Below are positions 48,701 through 61,055 of a stretch of 64,000 nucleotides of DNA, one piece after another. The notes beneath the pieces are model-generated. The model was not told the DNA's origin. It searched no databases and saw nothing but the letters and a program-made list of their open reading frames with translations. Position 1 is the stretch's first letter; the number at the start of each line of letters is the position of its first letter. Source of the stretch: Helopsaltes ochotensis (Eukaryota > Chordata > Aves > Passeriformes > Locustellidae); assembly GCA_013400155.1 (NCBI GenBank), contig VXBM01000023.1, positions 1,105,349 through 1,169,348 on the forward strand, read 5' to 3'. Made by a program: the position numbers and the translations under genes.

Positions 48701-51700
48701 GGGAAGAAAATTTGCTTAAGAGTGACCTTTTGAGTTGACTGCAAAGCAATATGAAAAAGAGACTTGCTCAGTCTTACTTGATGGACAGTGCAAAATCCTA
48801 GTAGATGACATCGTCATTTTCTAATTGGGACATGTGTGAGAAAGATCTCACTCCCACCATCTTCTGGGAAGAAAACAAAACACATCTCTGGGTTCACTTG
48901 TTTACTGCTGTCATGTCAGCAGCCTCTTCACCTACTCTTCCTTCTTGTTATCACCTGGGGAAGGCAGCCATGCTTCCTACCCCATGGAGGCCTGGGGAAG
49001 CAGGCTGGGAAGTCATTTGGTCTCAGTGGGAATCCACACAGAAAGAAAGGAACGGGCTTCAAAGATCTTAACAAGAAGAAAATATCTCTGGGAAAATGCC
49101 ATTGGAAAGCTAAGAAAGCACTGAGCACTATTTCCTTCAGGCTATGCTTTTTGTTGTTTTGAGTCAGCAAGGTTAACCAGAGAAATAGAGCAGAAAGTTG
49201 AGATTATTGGGAACGGCTACAGTTGGGTTTTCAAAGCCTTCCCACATACTTTAAAGAAAAACAACAAGCTTTATTTAAGCAATGCATACTCCTCCCATCT
49301 TAACCAAAAACTGGCTGTGCAGAGAAGAAGAGAAATTAAATACTAAGGGGGTGATAGCAAAGAACAAGAATAGAAATAATGAGGGATGTCTTAATGAGCT
49401 CCTTCACAACACCAAGGGTCCTGTCCATCAGGGCTGTCATGTGTCCTTGAGGCTGCACCTTTTGACAGGATCCACCTTCCCACCAAGGCAGGCCCTGAGC
49501 TCTCAGTCAGCTCTTTCCATCTCTGACTAGGCATGTCATGTTCAAATTCTGTCGAGGTATCACCAGGCTCCTGTCCTCACAGAGCAGCAGCCGTGTTCAA
49601 TGAGGTAATGAGCTGAGAAGATTTGTGGGTGTGCATATTGCAGCAGGGTCAGCCCATGCAATCCATGTAAAGAGCACTAAGTCTGCATTATTTGTCTTAA
49701 TCTGGCGCTCTTACAGAAGCAGCTGTTACTGGGCCTGAATATTTTATCGACAGGACAAACACAGCTAGAACAGGCATTCATCCCAAAGTCAAGTGGACAC
49801 AAGTCCTGCTGCTCAGTGCTGTGATTGCTGAAGCCTAAGAATTGGGTTAACATTTGTTTGTCCTCATCCTTTGGCTTGACTGAAGCGGGCTTGTGTTGCA
49901 GGATTGATTCTGCCCCCACTTCATCCCTAGCTACTGTGAATAGTTCCCCGTTCTTCTCCAGAATTAGGGAGGAGAAGGCACTCTGTGGTCTCACTCAAGG
50001 TGAAAGAAAAGTATCTTTCCAGAGACAGAAGAGGTAAGTGATAAGAGACACTAGTTGCAGAACTTGAAGACCACGATCTCTGCTTGTCATTGATTCCTAC
50101 ATGGGGCCTCCCAAAATATTCCTGCTAATGTGGTGTACCTGAGACAAACTCTCAGTCAGGGTAAACTGAAGTAGAGGAGTCCAACCACTGACTCCAGTGG
50201 ACTTGAGACACTTTAGTTCCAGGCAAATAGTTTTAAATTAAGACACAAGGCAAGACGCCCTGCTACAGTCAGGTAAAGGACTAAGCATGTTGCTGCTGGA
50301 GACAGGGCTGTATCCAGCTAGCAATATTTGTGTATGTGCCAAAGGGAGCAAATACCTCCACTCCTCTAAGTCAAGAGAGTAAAAGCCTTCATTTTGGGTG
50401 TGAAGATCCCATCATGCAAACTGTCTCATGATCCTTGGGTGTGACTCCAGGACCAGATAGGTGCTAGAACCCTTTGCGTATGTAGCACACATTAATCTGA
50501 TCCAACAGGCTTGCTCTACAATTTCTAAGCCTTTTAAAGAGATTTTAGGTTGCCTTTGTAGAAAGTTCACAGGGATTCCATATTCATAGCTCCGCTATAC
50601 ATCAGCTGGCAGGCTCAGAAGATGCCGAGGGCTGGCATACTCACTGCTGGCCCTGGCTGGGGAATACTGGCAGAGCCCTGTGTGAGAAGCTGTTCTTCTC
50701 CTACCCTCTTGATAGAGAGATGATGAGATGATTTTATTCACCAGGGTTGTCAATCTAACACCTTTCAGCAGCAGGAATTCTGTTTAGAATAAAACAATAG
50801 ACCCAAAATTGATAATCAGATGCAAATTATGTACCAGTATGCAGAAGATAAAGATAAGATTTGCATAAAATGTTTGTGTGACAGCAGCTAAGTATCCCTA
50901 ACTTTTTCCCAGAAGGTATCAAAGAACAGAAAACAATCATTCCTCACCCAGTTCATCTCCCCTCCTTTACCACAGCCCTCAGCCTGCAGTCCTGTATTTG
51001 AAGGCAGACACATTTACCAGAGGGGCACCCCTTTCCTTCCCACCTGCTGAAGGGAGCAGCCTGCTGCAAGGAAGCTCAGGTCAGGCTTGGTGGCAGAGAC
51101 TGTTTGTTTCTTTCCTCAGGAATCTCTTTTCCAGAAGGGGAAGCCATTAGCTAAGAAGGTGAAATGAAATTGCAATTGCTCTTCTGTATTTACAGAGCTT
51201 GTTCAACAACTGCTCTCTGTGGAGCTTAAAATAGTCTTTTGAGGATAGGAAACATCTCAGCTTCAATCCAACATCTACGTCTTCTGTGGAAAAAAGCAAT
51301 CCAGGGTGCCAGTGTTGGCACAGTTTCTCTTTTGCAAGCAGGCAAGAGCTTCTCACACTGTGCCTGCTCTGGATGTGTGCTTTGCCCAGTCTCCAGCTCA
51401 AAACAGTGTCCTTCTGCTTTCACTGTTTTGTTGGAGTTTTGGGCCAGTGTTGCTCAGGGGCTGCGGTGTCTCTCAGAGCCAAAGGGGACTATTCACCAGT
51501 GCTAAGAGGTAACCTACAGGTTTAAGTGTGTTAGCCAAACCCTGATGCTCTGCAGTGTGGCTGCTGCGCACCCTTGGGTGCAGGTCTTCCAAGCAAGATG
51601 GCTTCAATGCGGGTGTCCTCCCTGTCTCCTTCTCTGCATCTCGACATCAGCTGAGGACTTCTGGTGCACCACTGGGAGGATGCCAATATCACCCTTTCTT

Positions 51701-52251
51701 GGGGACTGTGGAGATCCCTCCTGCGTGATGCCAGCCAGCCATGCTGTGCTGGTCAGGGCTGGCCGCATCTTGGACACCGGGAAAAGTAAGTGCAAGGGGA
51801 AAGGGTGCTCTTAGGATGTAAGGGCTGAGCAACTCTTTTCCAACCCTGAAGCAGTGTCACATAAACGAAAGGGAAAAACTGGGGTTCTCCAGAGATGCCT
51901 GTACACACACGAGTCTGACTCATCTGTGGCTGCCCAGGGGCCCTTCTGTCAGATGGAAAAGAGCTGAGCTGTGGCAGTTGCAGCAGCGGCTGCAGCAGCA
52001 GCAGTGCCCTATTCTCATAATTCATCGCCATCTGCTTCTCCCAGTCAGAATCTATAGCTATTTCCCCCCACCAGACAGTTTAAAAAAATGCCTTGATTTT
52101 TGTCTTCCGTGCAGTATTTTATTTATGATAGGTCTGGACCAATCTTAATTACAGTTTGCCAAGGGAGTTGTAGAGCAGTCCCACCTTCTCCAGGTCTAGT
52201 TCCACATATTAGCTATTTTCTTCCAACAGTCATACATATATGTAGATGTAG
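45721..52251. other. Unique non-coding sequence
   Basis: About 6.5 kb without a recognisable gene. Open frames are mostly under 120 codons and lack domains; the one at 47389-47802 (minus, 137 codons) has no recognisable motif. The homeodomain-motif cluster near 47.85 kb is listed separately. A GCAGCAG run lies at 51979-52006. Confidence 0.5.
47820..47900. promoter_or_regulatory. A+T-rich homeodomain-site cluster
   Basis: Within about 50 bases there are TTAATTAA-type, CAATTAG and CTTAATGAAT motifs plus a TAGCGTCA half-CRE-like site. Closely packed TAAT cores are the usual content of vertebrate developmental enhancers. No exon or CpG island is adjacent. A+T-rich DNA produces such motifs by chance, so confidence is low. 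Confidence 0.25.
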
Positions 52252-52301
52252 CCTCTCTCTTCCCCTCCCTTTCCTTTTTTTTTTCTTTCTCCCTCTCTCC
52301 C
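52252..52301. repeat. 50-nt homopyrimidine tract
   Basis: Fifty uninterrupted C/T residues on the plus strand, with a T-run at 52274-52284, directly followed by a tgtgtgtatatatgtg stretch. Mirror-like polypyrimidine of this length can form intramolecular triplex DNA. Confidence 0.85.
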
Positions 52302-54922
52302 GCTGAATGTGTGTATATATGTGAACCAGGGAAAAAAAGCTGATGCTTGAAACAGATTAGTTTGCATTACACAGCTCACCAGCTTTTTTAGAGAAGTCTG
52401 GATACTGGAAATTCAGCATTTCCCCTTTGATTGATTGTCTCTGTGTCTTGGGAGATTAGAATTTGGGATTTTGAGTCACTCATGACAAGTCTAAAAGTAA
52501 AAAAAATGCACCTGTGACATAAAATCAGGCCTAAGATAACTTATCCTTTCCTTCCTTGGCTTCATAAATGTGCCTCTTTCATTTGCATTTCTTTTTACTT
52601 ATTTAAGACAGACAGAGATTGTGGCATTTTTCATCACAAAGCATTTAATAAAGTACTTTACAAGAGGTAATACAGTGGTTGCCCAGGATGTACACAATGT
52701 GCCCAAGACTACAAAACTTCCATTAACTGACACTGTCTTCCAATAACTCCACTGACAAGGATTTTGTATTCTTTCTGCCATACAAAATATTTTTAGATTG
52801 GTATTAACCTCTCAGTGCTTGTGTGGGCGGAAGTGTGTGTGTGTGTATATTATTACTCTTGGTATTAACAACTGCAAAATGTACCTGCTCAATTCGCTTT
52901 CTAAACAAGCAGAATGTACTGAACATCAGTGAGCTCTGTGCTGAACACAGGACAGGCTCTGTACCTATGAGGAACAAGGAATCCTAGCTATGAGGAACGT
53001 GTAATCATGCACTCATGTTGTTGCTTTTAAAATGTAAGAATGAGGTTACAATCTGTTTCTCCTTTAAAGGCCCATTTCAGCTCCTCTACAATTTTGTCTT
53101 GTGAAATGTGTTTGGCTTGAAAAATACCAGGCTGGCTATGAAAGCAAGAAAGAATATTTGTGCAACATCTGAAGGAGAGCTTATCAAACAATATTGGAAC
53201 AGTAGTTTATTAAAGATTTAACCCCTTTGACATTTTCATTTTTGTTTACTGTTTGTTCACATCCTGCTAGCTCAAGGATATACTGTTTATTGTCCTTCAG
53301 ATTTTCCATGTCATTAATTCTGGCTGGAGGCTCCAGCAACAGCTGTATTTGAAGAAACTAGATTATAATTGAGAGAAATTATTAATGATTTTGTTGATGC
53401 CCTCTTACTTTCTTATTGATTTCACTAGAAATCATCAGCTTGATAGTATTCCCACAGAGCTGAAATGGAAAGGGGCCATATGTGTGACTGTCATGATCTC
53501 CTGGAGTTCAGCTGTGTGTGCCATGGGCACAGAAGTCCTCTCCTGCTTGGAGTGAGCAAGCCAACCCAATTCCCAAGACTCCCCTTTCCACCCTGGCACA
53601 GTGAGATCACATCATGTGTACTGACTGCAGTTTAAGGGGCAGAAGAACTTGTTTTCTACGAGATAGCCCAATTATCTGCATCCTTCCGTTGAAGTGGGAG
53701 GCTCCATTTGCAGCTATAAGGTAATGATTCCAGACTCAGCATTGCAGATACGAGTTTCTCTACCTTATTACAGACAGGTTTCAAGCATGGGCAAAGCTGT
53801 TGGCTGTCAAAGGCAGGAGCCTGCCAAGGGCTACCAGCAGCCTAGTTTGCTTGGCTGGAAGAGGTGGGGATGGCTATGGCTGCAGAAGGCATGACTCCAC
53901 TGTGCAGCGTTTCCCCTCCAAGCTGCGTGCTGTAAAGAGGATAGAAAAGAAGAAGCACATCCAGGGAGGGGCCCACTCTGCTGCTGCCACAGAGTTGACT
54001 TGCTTGCCCAAGGATGAAGTGAAAATCTTTGGGCTGCAAAATTAAATTTTACCTACTCTGCTGATAAGCCTTGAGCCAACTCTGATTAAAGAGGTATCTT
54101 CACCTTCTTCTATTTTGAATACAAAGAGAGGTTTATTAAAAGGTTGATTCTGATCCCTGTTAAGAAAAAAGGTAAAGGAGAAAGACAACAAAATTGTTCT
54201 TGCTTCAAGATTTTAGAGTTAAGTCTTACATACAATATTTTCTAAAAGTGTTACTTGAGGAGGAATATTTTGAATCTAAAATCATTTATATTACCTCCAC
54301 TGCAATATGTTTGCCACTTTTTTGTGCGCCTCTCTGAGTCCAACATAAACACATTATCCTGCAAAATCTTAAATAAAGGTAGGTTAGACATTGCTTCCAT
54401 AAGAGGCAATTTGCTAAATCAGGGATGATAAATGTAGAACTGCAGTTTGAAAATGAAATGTGATCCTCTAGCCAGACAAACAAGGGGGAGAAAATGCTCA
54501 TATGAGAAATTTTTATTGGTAATTTCTTGATTAACCAATGCTTGTTTTCCAGAGAGAAAGGCGTCTATTGGTTCCTGTAAAATATTTTTTCTCAGACATC
54601 TTTTATCAATATGTCTGCTATTTTCAGGGACTCAGAGGTACAGGGGGAATACAGAAGTGTATTTAATGTGAGACACCTCACACAGGATGTTTGGAGCAGG
54701 GATGAGCTCATCCCCTGTCAGCTGCAATGACCCAGCTCCATGTTACTCCCATGACCAGGTGTGCCCAGGGCAGTTGGACTGAATCTTCCGGGTATGAGGC
54801 AAGTAAGGGGGTGCACAAAGGTGGGAGGGAGAAAAATAAGGGCTAGCTGGACAGAAAGAAGGGGCAGAACTGCCAGGTCATGGGGACCCTGCCCAGCCTC
54901 CCCCCAACAAGCCTCTCCTTGC
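52302..54922. other. Unique non-coding sequence, possible MIR trace
   Basis: No gene recognised. A TG microsatellite lies near 52835-52852. At about 53985-54035 the words 'cacagagttgacttgc' and 'ttgcccaagg' resemble an antisense MIR core, but the match is short. Confidence 0.45.
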
Positions 54923-54956
54923 CATACCCACAGCCCAGGCATACCCACAGCCCAGG
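54923..54956. repeat. Perfect 17-bp tandem duplication
   Basis: The unit CATACCCACAGCCCAGG occurs twice head to tail without mismatch (54923-54939 and 54940-54956), inside a C-rich region. It is a recent small duplication. Confidence 0.95.
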
Positions 54957-55121
54957 ACCACATATCAGCCCAAGCAGGGGCCACCAGTCCCTGCCCCAGC
55001 AAGCAGTGCCTTCTTCATTCCAGCTTTCCCTGAGCTTCAGTTGTCTACTTGCTCCCAGCATCTTTCCAGCAGTCCTTATTTCTCCTCCCATGCTTCAAGC
55101 TGCTCCAGTGTCCCTCTTACA

Positions 55122-55139
55122 CCCCCTCCCCCCCTCCCC
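55122..55139 (-). other. G-quadruplex-prone tract (minus strand)
   Basis: The plus strand reads C5-T-C7-T-C4, so the minus strand has G-runs of 4, 7 and 5 separated by single A residues. Four GGG runs with one-base loops can be drawn, which is the arrangement that folds most stably. Confidence 0.6.
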
Positions 55140-56500
55140 GGGCATTTTCCAGCCCCTCCTTTCTCTGTCCACCCCATTAACTCCTGAGTCAGTGCTGCCT
55201 GACTCCCCACTAGCTTCTCCCTCTCACCTGCATCTTGCTGGTTCCCCCAGTCCTCCCTGAAGCTGGGTGAAGAGGTGGCACTTGTCTCCCTCATTTTTCG
55301 TGCCAAAGACCAGGAAAAATCAGAGTGGGAAAATCAGAGACATCTATTCCTCAGTGCCAGCATCACATCCCATGAAACCTTCCAACAAGTCAGATATTGT
55401 GGTCTACCTGCAAATCTGAGGGCTGCTGAAGAGCTGTAAATCTGATTCCAAATGGGTTTTGTTCCTTCAGAAGACTGGTTTGTGCATCCTGATGGAATAT
55501 GGCACTGTTCTGTGAAATAGAAATGAATGGTTTATTATTGGCTTATCAGAAATCAGTCCTGGAGGTTGTTCCTCACAATGCATTTTGATTAGAACAGGAG
55601 ATCGGACCAGAGTGTTTCCTTCTGTCTCTGTAATCTGAGTTATTTGGTCCATCTGAAAATTTTGCTGTTTCCCACTAATTTTACTGATTGACATAGAGAA
55701 TAGGGAATTCTGTTGCTGCTGCTCAAAACCCTTGACTGATCTGCCTGGGGAAGTTTGGATGCAGGGGCTGGTTTAGCAAGGAGAAGCACCTCGCCCTTCA
55801 GCAGAGGGCAGCCACCTGGGGAGCTGCATGGACAAACCTCTTTGGAAACCCACAGGGTGAATGCACAACACTTCAGACATGAATTGATATGCCTTAAAAC
55901 ATTGCAGTGACTGGTGAGCCCCTAGAGGGAGGTTGCAACAGATGGGATTATATTTTCAAGTGTTCAAGGAAAGTGCCACCTAAATAGTAGGTAAGTCAAG
56001 CCCTATCTTGGCTCCAGTGGCCCTGTATTTGGCATTACCATAGGCTGACACTCCATATCATAGTCCTCCCCATCGGTGAGGGACCAAGCAATGGTGTGTG
56101 GCAAAGCTGGTTGCTCCCAACATCTTCAAGGCTCGGTAAAAGATCACCTTTGTGCCCAGCACATCACTCTGGAAAGCAGCAATAGCAACAGCCATCTAAA
56201 TCCCTGACTTTAGTTTCAGGCTAGCATGATTAGATCTTTTTCTCTTTCTTCTGGGGACTAGATGTAACTGAGAAATCAATCAAACTTCAACCTCTGCCGG
56301 CCTAGGAAGGGTGGAGAAGGTGGTGGTTTCCAGCAGGTTGCATGATCTGTCATTTCTCTGGTCTGAAAGGCAGAAAGAGGAGAAATGTCTTTGTTCCACA
56401 TTCCTGCTAACTTTCTTGGCATAATGAGCTAGTCAGCTAAGAAGCAAGTAATTATACATTGGAATACACAGTTCAGTGGCAATGCTGTCTGTCTGCAGCC
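55140..56500. other. Unique non-coding sequence
   Basis: No repeat or gene recognised. It leads into the small exon candidate at 56.5 kb without a CpG island or TATA box. Confidence 0.5.
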
Positions 56501-56573
56501 ATGCTGAGAAATGAGGCAAGAAAGTACTCTGCTCTGGCTCTGCTCATCTCTCTGCTTCGGTGTCTGAGTTTGG
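56501..56573 (+). other. Candidate signal-peptide exon, unidentified
   Basis: An ATG in good context (gcagccATGC, 56501) opens 24 codons plus one base and runs straight into a consensus donor, G|GTGAGT (donor at 56574). The peptide 'MLRNEARKYSALALLISLLR' followed by CLSLG has a basic n-region and a hydrophobic core of about 10 residues, like a signal peptide. The phase-1 boundary is typical of signal-peptide exons of secreted and immunoglobulin-superfamily proteins. There is no CpG island, no recognised homologue and no downstream exon in view. A chance arrangement is quite possible in 64 kb. Confidence 0.2.
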
Positions 56574-59500
56574 GTGAGTCACACCTTGGCTCCGTGTGTC
56601 AGCCCCCTCCTCACACAGCAGAGTGCTCCTTCATGCTCGCTTTTCAGAGTTGCAGCTCCTGGCTGAGACAGCCATGCCAGCAAAAGCCCTCTGTGTGAGT
56701 GCAAGTTCACTTGTGTTGATTGGAAGCAGTGAGGAGATGGGTGATCCTGGCAAGAGCAGCTCTGCTGGTAAACTGCCTCCCCAGGAGCAGTGTTTCAATG
56801 TACACAGAGCTCACTCACCTGTCTTGTGTCCACAGGCAGCCCCAGCTTCTCTAAAATGATCAGAGCAACTCCAGTGAAAAATATGTTGGTAAATGGGGGT
56901 TGGTTTTTCTATAATTTCCTCCCAGTAGGGTTTTTCTGTTAATTTCTTGTATGTAGCATCTAGTGTTACTTAGTTTTACAGTAATGGTTCTTCTAACTCT
57001 AAATTGCTGTACAATTGTGTTATAAACATGTTAAGTTGAAACAGGGTATTTCACCATGGATTTACTAAAATGGATCAATTTACAGAGGAAAACAAGGATA
57101 CTGCTGTGCCTTAAGGATGTGAGAATATTTAAGCATAGAGGCAACAAGGAATTTTGCTTCAGACTCATCCCAAAGGTAGAGAGGGAGCAGCAATCCTCAG
57201 TGCATGCGTGTATGTGTGTTGTGTTTTACACCCTTTCAGCAGGCACAGCTCTGAACATTTTTTCTTCTTTGCACATTTCTTCTGCAACTCCTGGATTTGT
57301 GCAAGGAGTTTCTAAAGATATTTTCACTTCAACAGGCAGCTGGTTAAAAATGTAGCTGTAGTGTATCATGGGACAGAAGAGAAAAGGATTTGTCTCTGTG
57401 TGTGTGTGTACATGCAGGTTAACACAAAAATAAAAAATCACTGGATCCTTGAGTCAAGTATTGCAGCAGTGGAAAACAACACCTGAAAATGAAGAGGCGA
57501 TAGCAAATTTTAAGGGTAGGTCATAGACTGTATGTAATATCCAACAAGGAAACTACTTCTGCAGAAGTTAACTGTAGGGGCTTTATTCTCAAACTCACTA
57601 AAAGCAGCTGAGCTTTGTGTGCTACTTTTGCACCGTGGGCTAGATTTGGGTCATGAGAAGGGAGTGGCTTTTAGATTAGGTCAGAGGCCAACTACCCATG
57701 ATTTGTTTTTGTGTTCCACATTTCTCAAAGCACTTGGACTTCAGGCATCCAAGTTTCCTTAATATCATACAGGATCAAAACACTGAGATGAAATAATGTT
57801 TTTTATACAAGTGGTATATGTGCAGAGACTGCTGAAGAACACAAATGAGGGCTGAGAGACCCAGTCCTCACAGATGAGCTCAGAGCATCCTCCCTCATGG
57901 AAGTAAGATTTGCAGCACTCTATCCCTCCAGACCTCATCAGCTTACAGACCCAAAGCAGGAAAGTTCAATGGCAAACAATGCCTTGCCCAGTTAGGCAGC
58001 TCTTTGCATTCTCTCCTTAAGCCTGGAAACCCTCTGGTGTATTCACCTGCCACCCTGAGCCACAGGTATGAGCAGAGCAAGGAATGACAGTGAAACAGGC
58101 CATATAAGTCATTTTGAATAGAAATGTAAGTGTCCACATCCATCTTTGGGTGCCTCTGAAGAGATAAGTACACTGGGACCATTATATTTCCAACAGGAAC
58201 TCTGGCCTCAGGATTTCCAAAGCTCAGGTCAAAGCTGTGTTTACTCACAACCCTCCTTGAAGTAATCTGGGCAGAGGGAAAATGGGTCAGGCTTGGAGAG
58301 TGGATTTGTGGTAGTGAAGGAAAATAGCAGGAGAGTTACCAAAAAAAGTGTAGGAGGAAGCCTCCACCAGGCACTGGGCTGACTCAAGTATCTCCAGTCG
58401 AAACAGCCAGTGATGCCAGGTGAGCTGGGGACTGCACACACATTCTCTTGGGTGGAAGAAAGCCCGTCCCTGTAAAGGTCTGGCTGCCCAAACTGTTTGG
58501 ACTGTGGCAGTGCACAATGGCTTTGACAGCTATGGATTTCAAATTTTTTCATTGTGTAACAGTGAGAGTCTGGTGGAGAGCTGCACCTCTGAACATCAGG
58601 GTATGGTCCCCCAGGAAGCAGTAGGGCTCCTTCAGGCATTGAATGGGATGTTCTTCTCTGCCTGTCACACTGCTGCATCTTTCTGCAACCAGCTCTGCCA
58701 GCTCTTCTGCTCTGGGATGGATAGTGAAGAGGGATTCTGGCAGTAAAATAGTTTACTTTGCAGCTACCTTTTAATATACAAAACACAAACGCTCAACTTC
58801 TTGAAGTGAGGGTGTCTCTCTCTAAGAAAAAAGGGACTGAGGAACTTCTTGTGTGTAATTTTAAGTCACTGTATGCTGATAGGATCAGCTTCCCAAAAAC
58901 TGGTGTGGCCATTGGGCAACTGAAGTGAGAACACCAGCTAGAGTGTTTTCTCACCAGCTAGAGGTGTCAGGACGTGAGCCAAGCCTCACCTGAGTGTTTC
59001 CACAGGAGTGGCTCTGCAGGATGGCTTCCTCCTCCCGTCAGGGGGACATGAGGTGCTGTCTGCGGCCAAAGGCTGCCTCCGCCAAGGCCTGAACAGGAAG
59101 GTCCCGTCTGGGAACTGTATCAGCTGAAAAACTATCCCCGGGCTGTGAGTCGTGTTTAAAAGCCCCCAAGGGAAATTCAAGTAGCACTTTCTCCTGGGAG
59201 TGCTGACGACTGGTTCAAACACAGCCCTCTGGCTGAAGGCATCTACTTCAGGAGTAGCTCCTTTACTGTCACCTGCACCACCACCTCCACCTCAGGGCAG
59301 GGATCAGATGTTTTAGATCAGCTGCCTGTCACTGACAAAAGCTGCAATCGATGCACCTTTTGCTTGTAGTGGCAGAGGGTATGAACAGGGAAGAATCATG
59401 CCCGATTCCCTTTGTATCTGCTCTTTGTGAAAAAGTATCCCTCTCCAGCCCAGTCTGAGAGACGTGGGCTAGGAAAGGGCACCGAGGCAATAAAAGGAAG

Positions 59501-59737
59501 TGGAAGAAAGGAAGAACAAGTTCTTTTGACCAGCACCAGCTTGACATTTTCTCAACTCACTTTTTACACATGAAAGGGAGGGTGGGAAAGAAGAAGAAAG
59601 CATGAATGTAGGAGAAGCAGGCAGAAGAGAAAAAAGATCAAAGGAAAGGTGAAACAAGAAAAAGATGTTCCCAGTGATGCTGAGACACTTGTCTGTGTCC
59701 CTGTACCAGCCCAAATGTGTCCTAAAGCATAAGAGTA
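56574..59737. other. Unique non-coding sequence
   Basis: No gene or repeat family recognised. The minus frame at 58241-58786 (181 codons) overlaps a plus frame at 58420-58746. Neither shows domains, and both are probably chance. A TG run lies at 57397-57410. The strand becomes purine-rich from 59480 toward the A-tract. Confidence 0.5.
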
Positions 59738-59780
59738 AAAAAAAAAAAAAAACAAAAAAAGAAAAAAAAATTAACAAAAA

Positions 59781-59849
<69 letters not shown>

Positions 59850-59871
59850 AGAAGAAGAAAAACAGCAGGAT
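59738..59871. repeat. Long A-rich tract ending in GAA repeats
   Basis: An A-rich stretch with sparse C, G and T interruptions leads into 66 uninterrupted A residues (59782-59847), then four GAA units. There is no AATAAA upstream and no target-site duplication, so a simple repeat is more likely than a processed-transcript tail. Confidence 0.9.
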
Positions 59872-61055
59872 CTCTGTCAAACCAGATATAGGCTAAGAAG
59901 CATAGAGATTGGTAGGAAATGTTGAGTTAAAAGCCTGTGTGTTTAGTGCACAAGCAGGGACGGGGAAGTGGGGAGGGCACAGGGTGAGCACTTGAGCTAG
60001 GGAAAGAAGAGTGGCCACACATCGAGATCACAGGGGCAAGGGATTGCAATGGCTTTCAAATAAGCCTTAACCAGGAAACAGAAGTTTGTCAAAGTATAGT
60101 TGGGTAAAGGTAGGAGGCAGGAATAGCAGAATCCAATACAATAGCAACTAGCTGTCAGAAATCCCAGCATAGCCCTGTAACTAACAGCATCTGGGAAGTG
60201 CAGGGAGGAAGGGTGGTAAACCTCAGGTAGGAAGAATACCTTGGGTGAAGAATAGAGATGGACTCCCTCTCCATCACTCCTTTCAGTACCAAACACTATC
60301 TGTGATGAGAAGAGATAATCAAAAATGCAGAGAATACACAAGAGGCTCAGAGGTACCACTAGTGGTGTAAAATGCATCTGGGAAGAAAGTGAGCACATCA
60401 TAGGTCTATTCCCTGGAGTGGAGATGTGGAGAACTGAGGACAAAAAACCAGAACCCTTGGGATTTATAGCCCTATCTTGGCATGCTTCATGCTGAAAGCA
60501 GGAGATACCCAAGAGAATCTAGGACTGCAGCAGCATCAGCCTTGTGTTATGAACGATGGGAAACACTGCTCTAGGCCAGAGGAATTTTTTTGCACAGAGA
60601 TTCTGATTCCAGCACTTCAGAATGGCAAACTAGGAGTTTTTTAATGTTTTTTTTTACAATTTTCCTGGGAAGACCAATTAAACAGAAAGAAAACAGAGAG
60701 CAGACAGTTCAGCTGCATCCTGTCATTGTAGCTTTGCCCAGCTTCTCATCTTTCAGGAGTTTGTGTGTTGCAGAGTACCTGGTGCTGATGTGTCTAGTTT
60801 GTTTGTAGCAGTTCCAAGGGGCTCCCCTTCCCCCCACACACGGGCTTTCCCTTGCCCTTCCCAGTTCCTGCTTTTTGGCTCCTTTGCTACCTGATTTCAC
60901 TGCCTCAGGTCAGACGCTTGCCCCGTTCCACACTGCTGCAGAACCTGCTCCAGCTCAGAAGCAGCACAGGAACAACTCAGTATACTCGGCTCCTTGATGC
61001 AGACCTACGATGCAGTTAGAATTCCCTTGTTTTCCCTGCTAACATCTCTGCTGCA
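59872..61055. other. Unique non-coding sequence
   Basis: No repeat or gene recognised. A minus-strand frame at 59997-60512 is open for 171 codons, is hydrophobic in places and has no recognisable domain. Confidence 0.45.

Noticed and set aside
53985..54035. Antisense MIR core
   Set aside because: Only two short words match, and the supporting flanks are missing. It is kept as a remark, not a feature.
54880..55260. 126-codon Pro/Ser/Leu-rich frame
   Set aside because: It is the translation of a low-complexity C/T-rich region that includes the tandem duplication and the C-tract.
58241..58786. 181-codon minus-strand frame
   Set aside because: There is an overlapping open frame on the other strand, no domain content and no convincing splice context. 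I treat it as chance.
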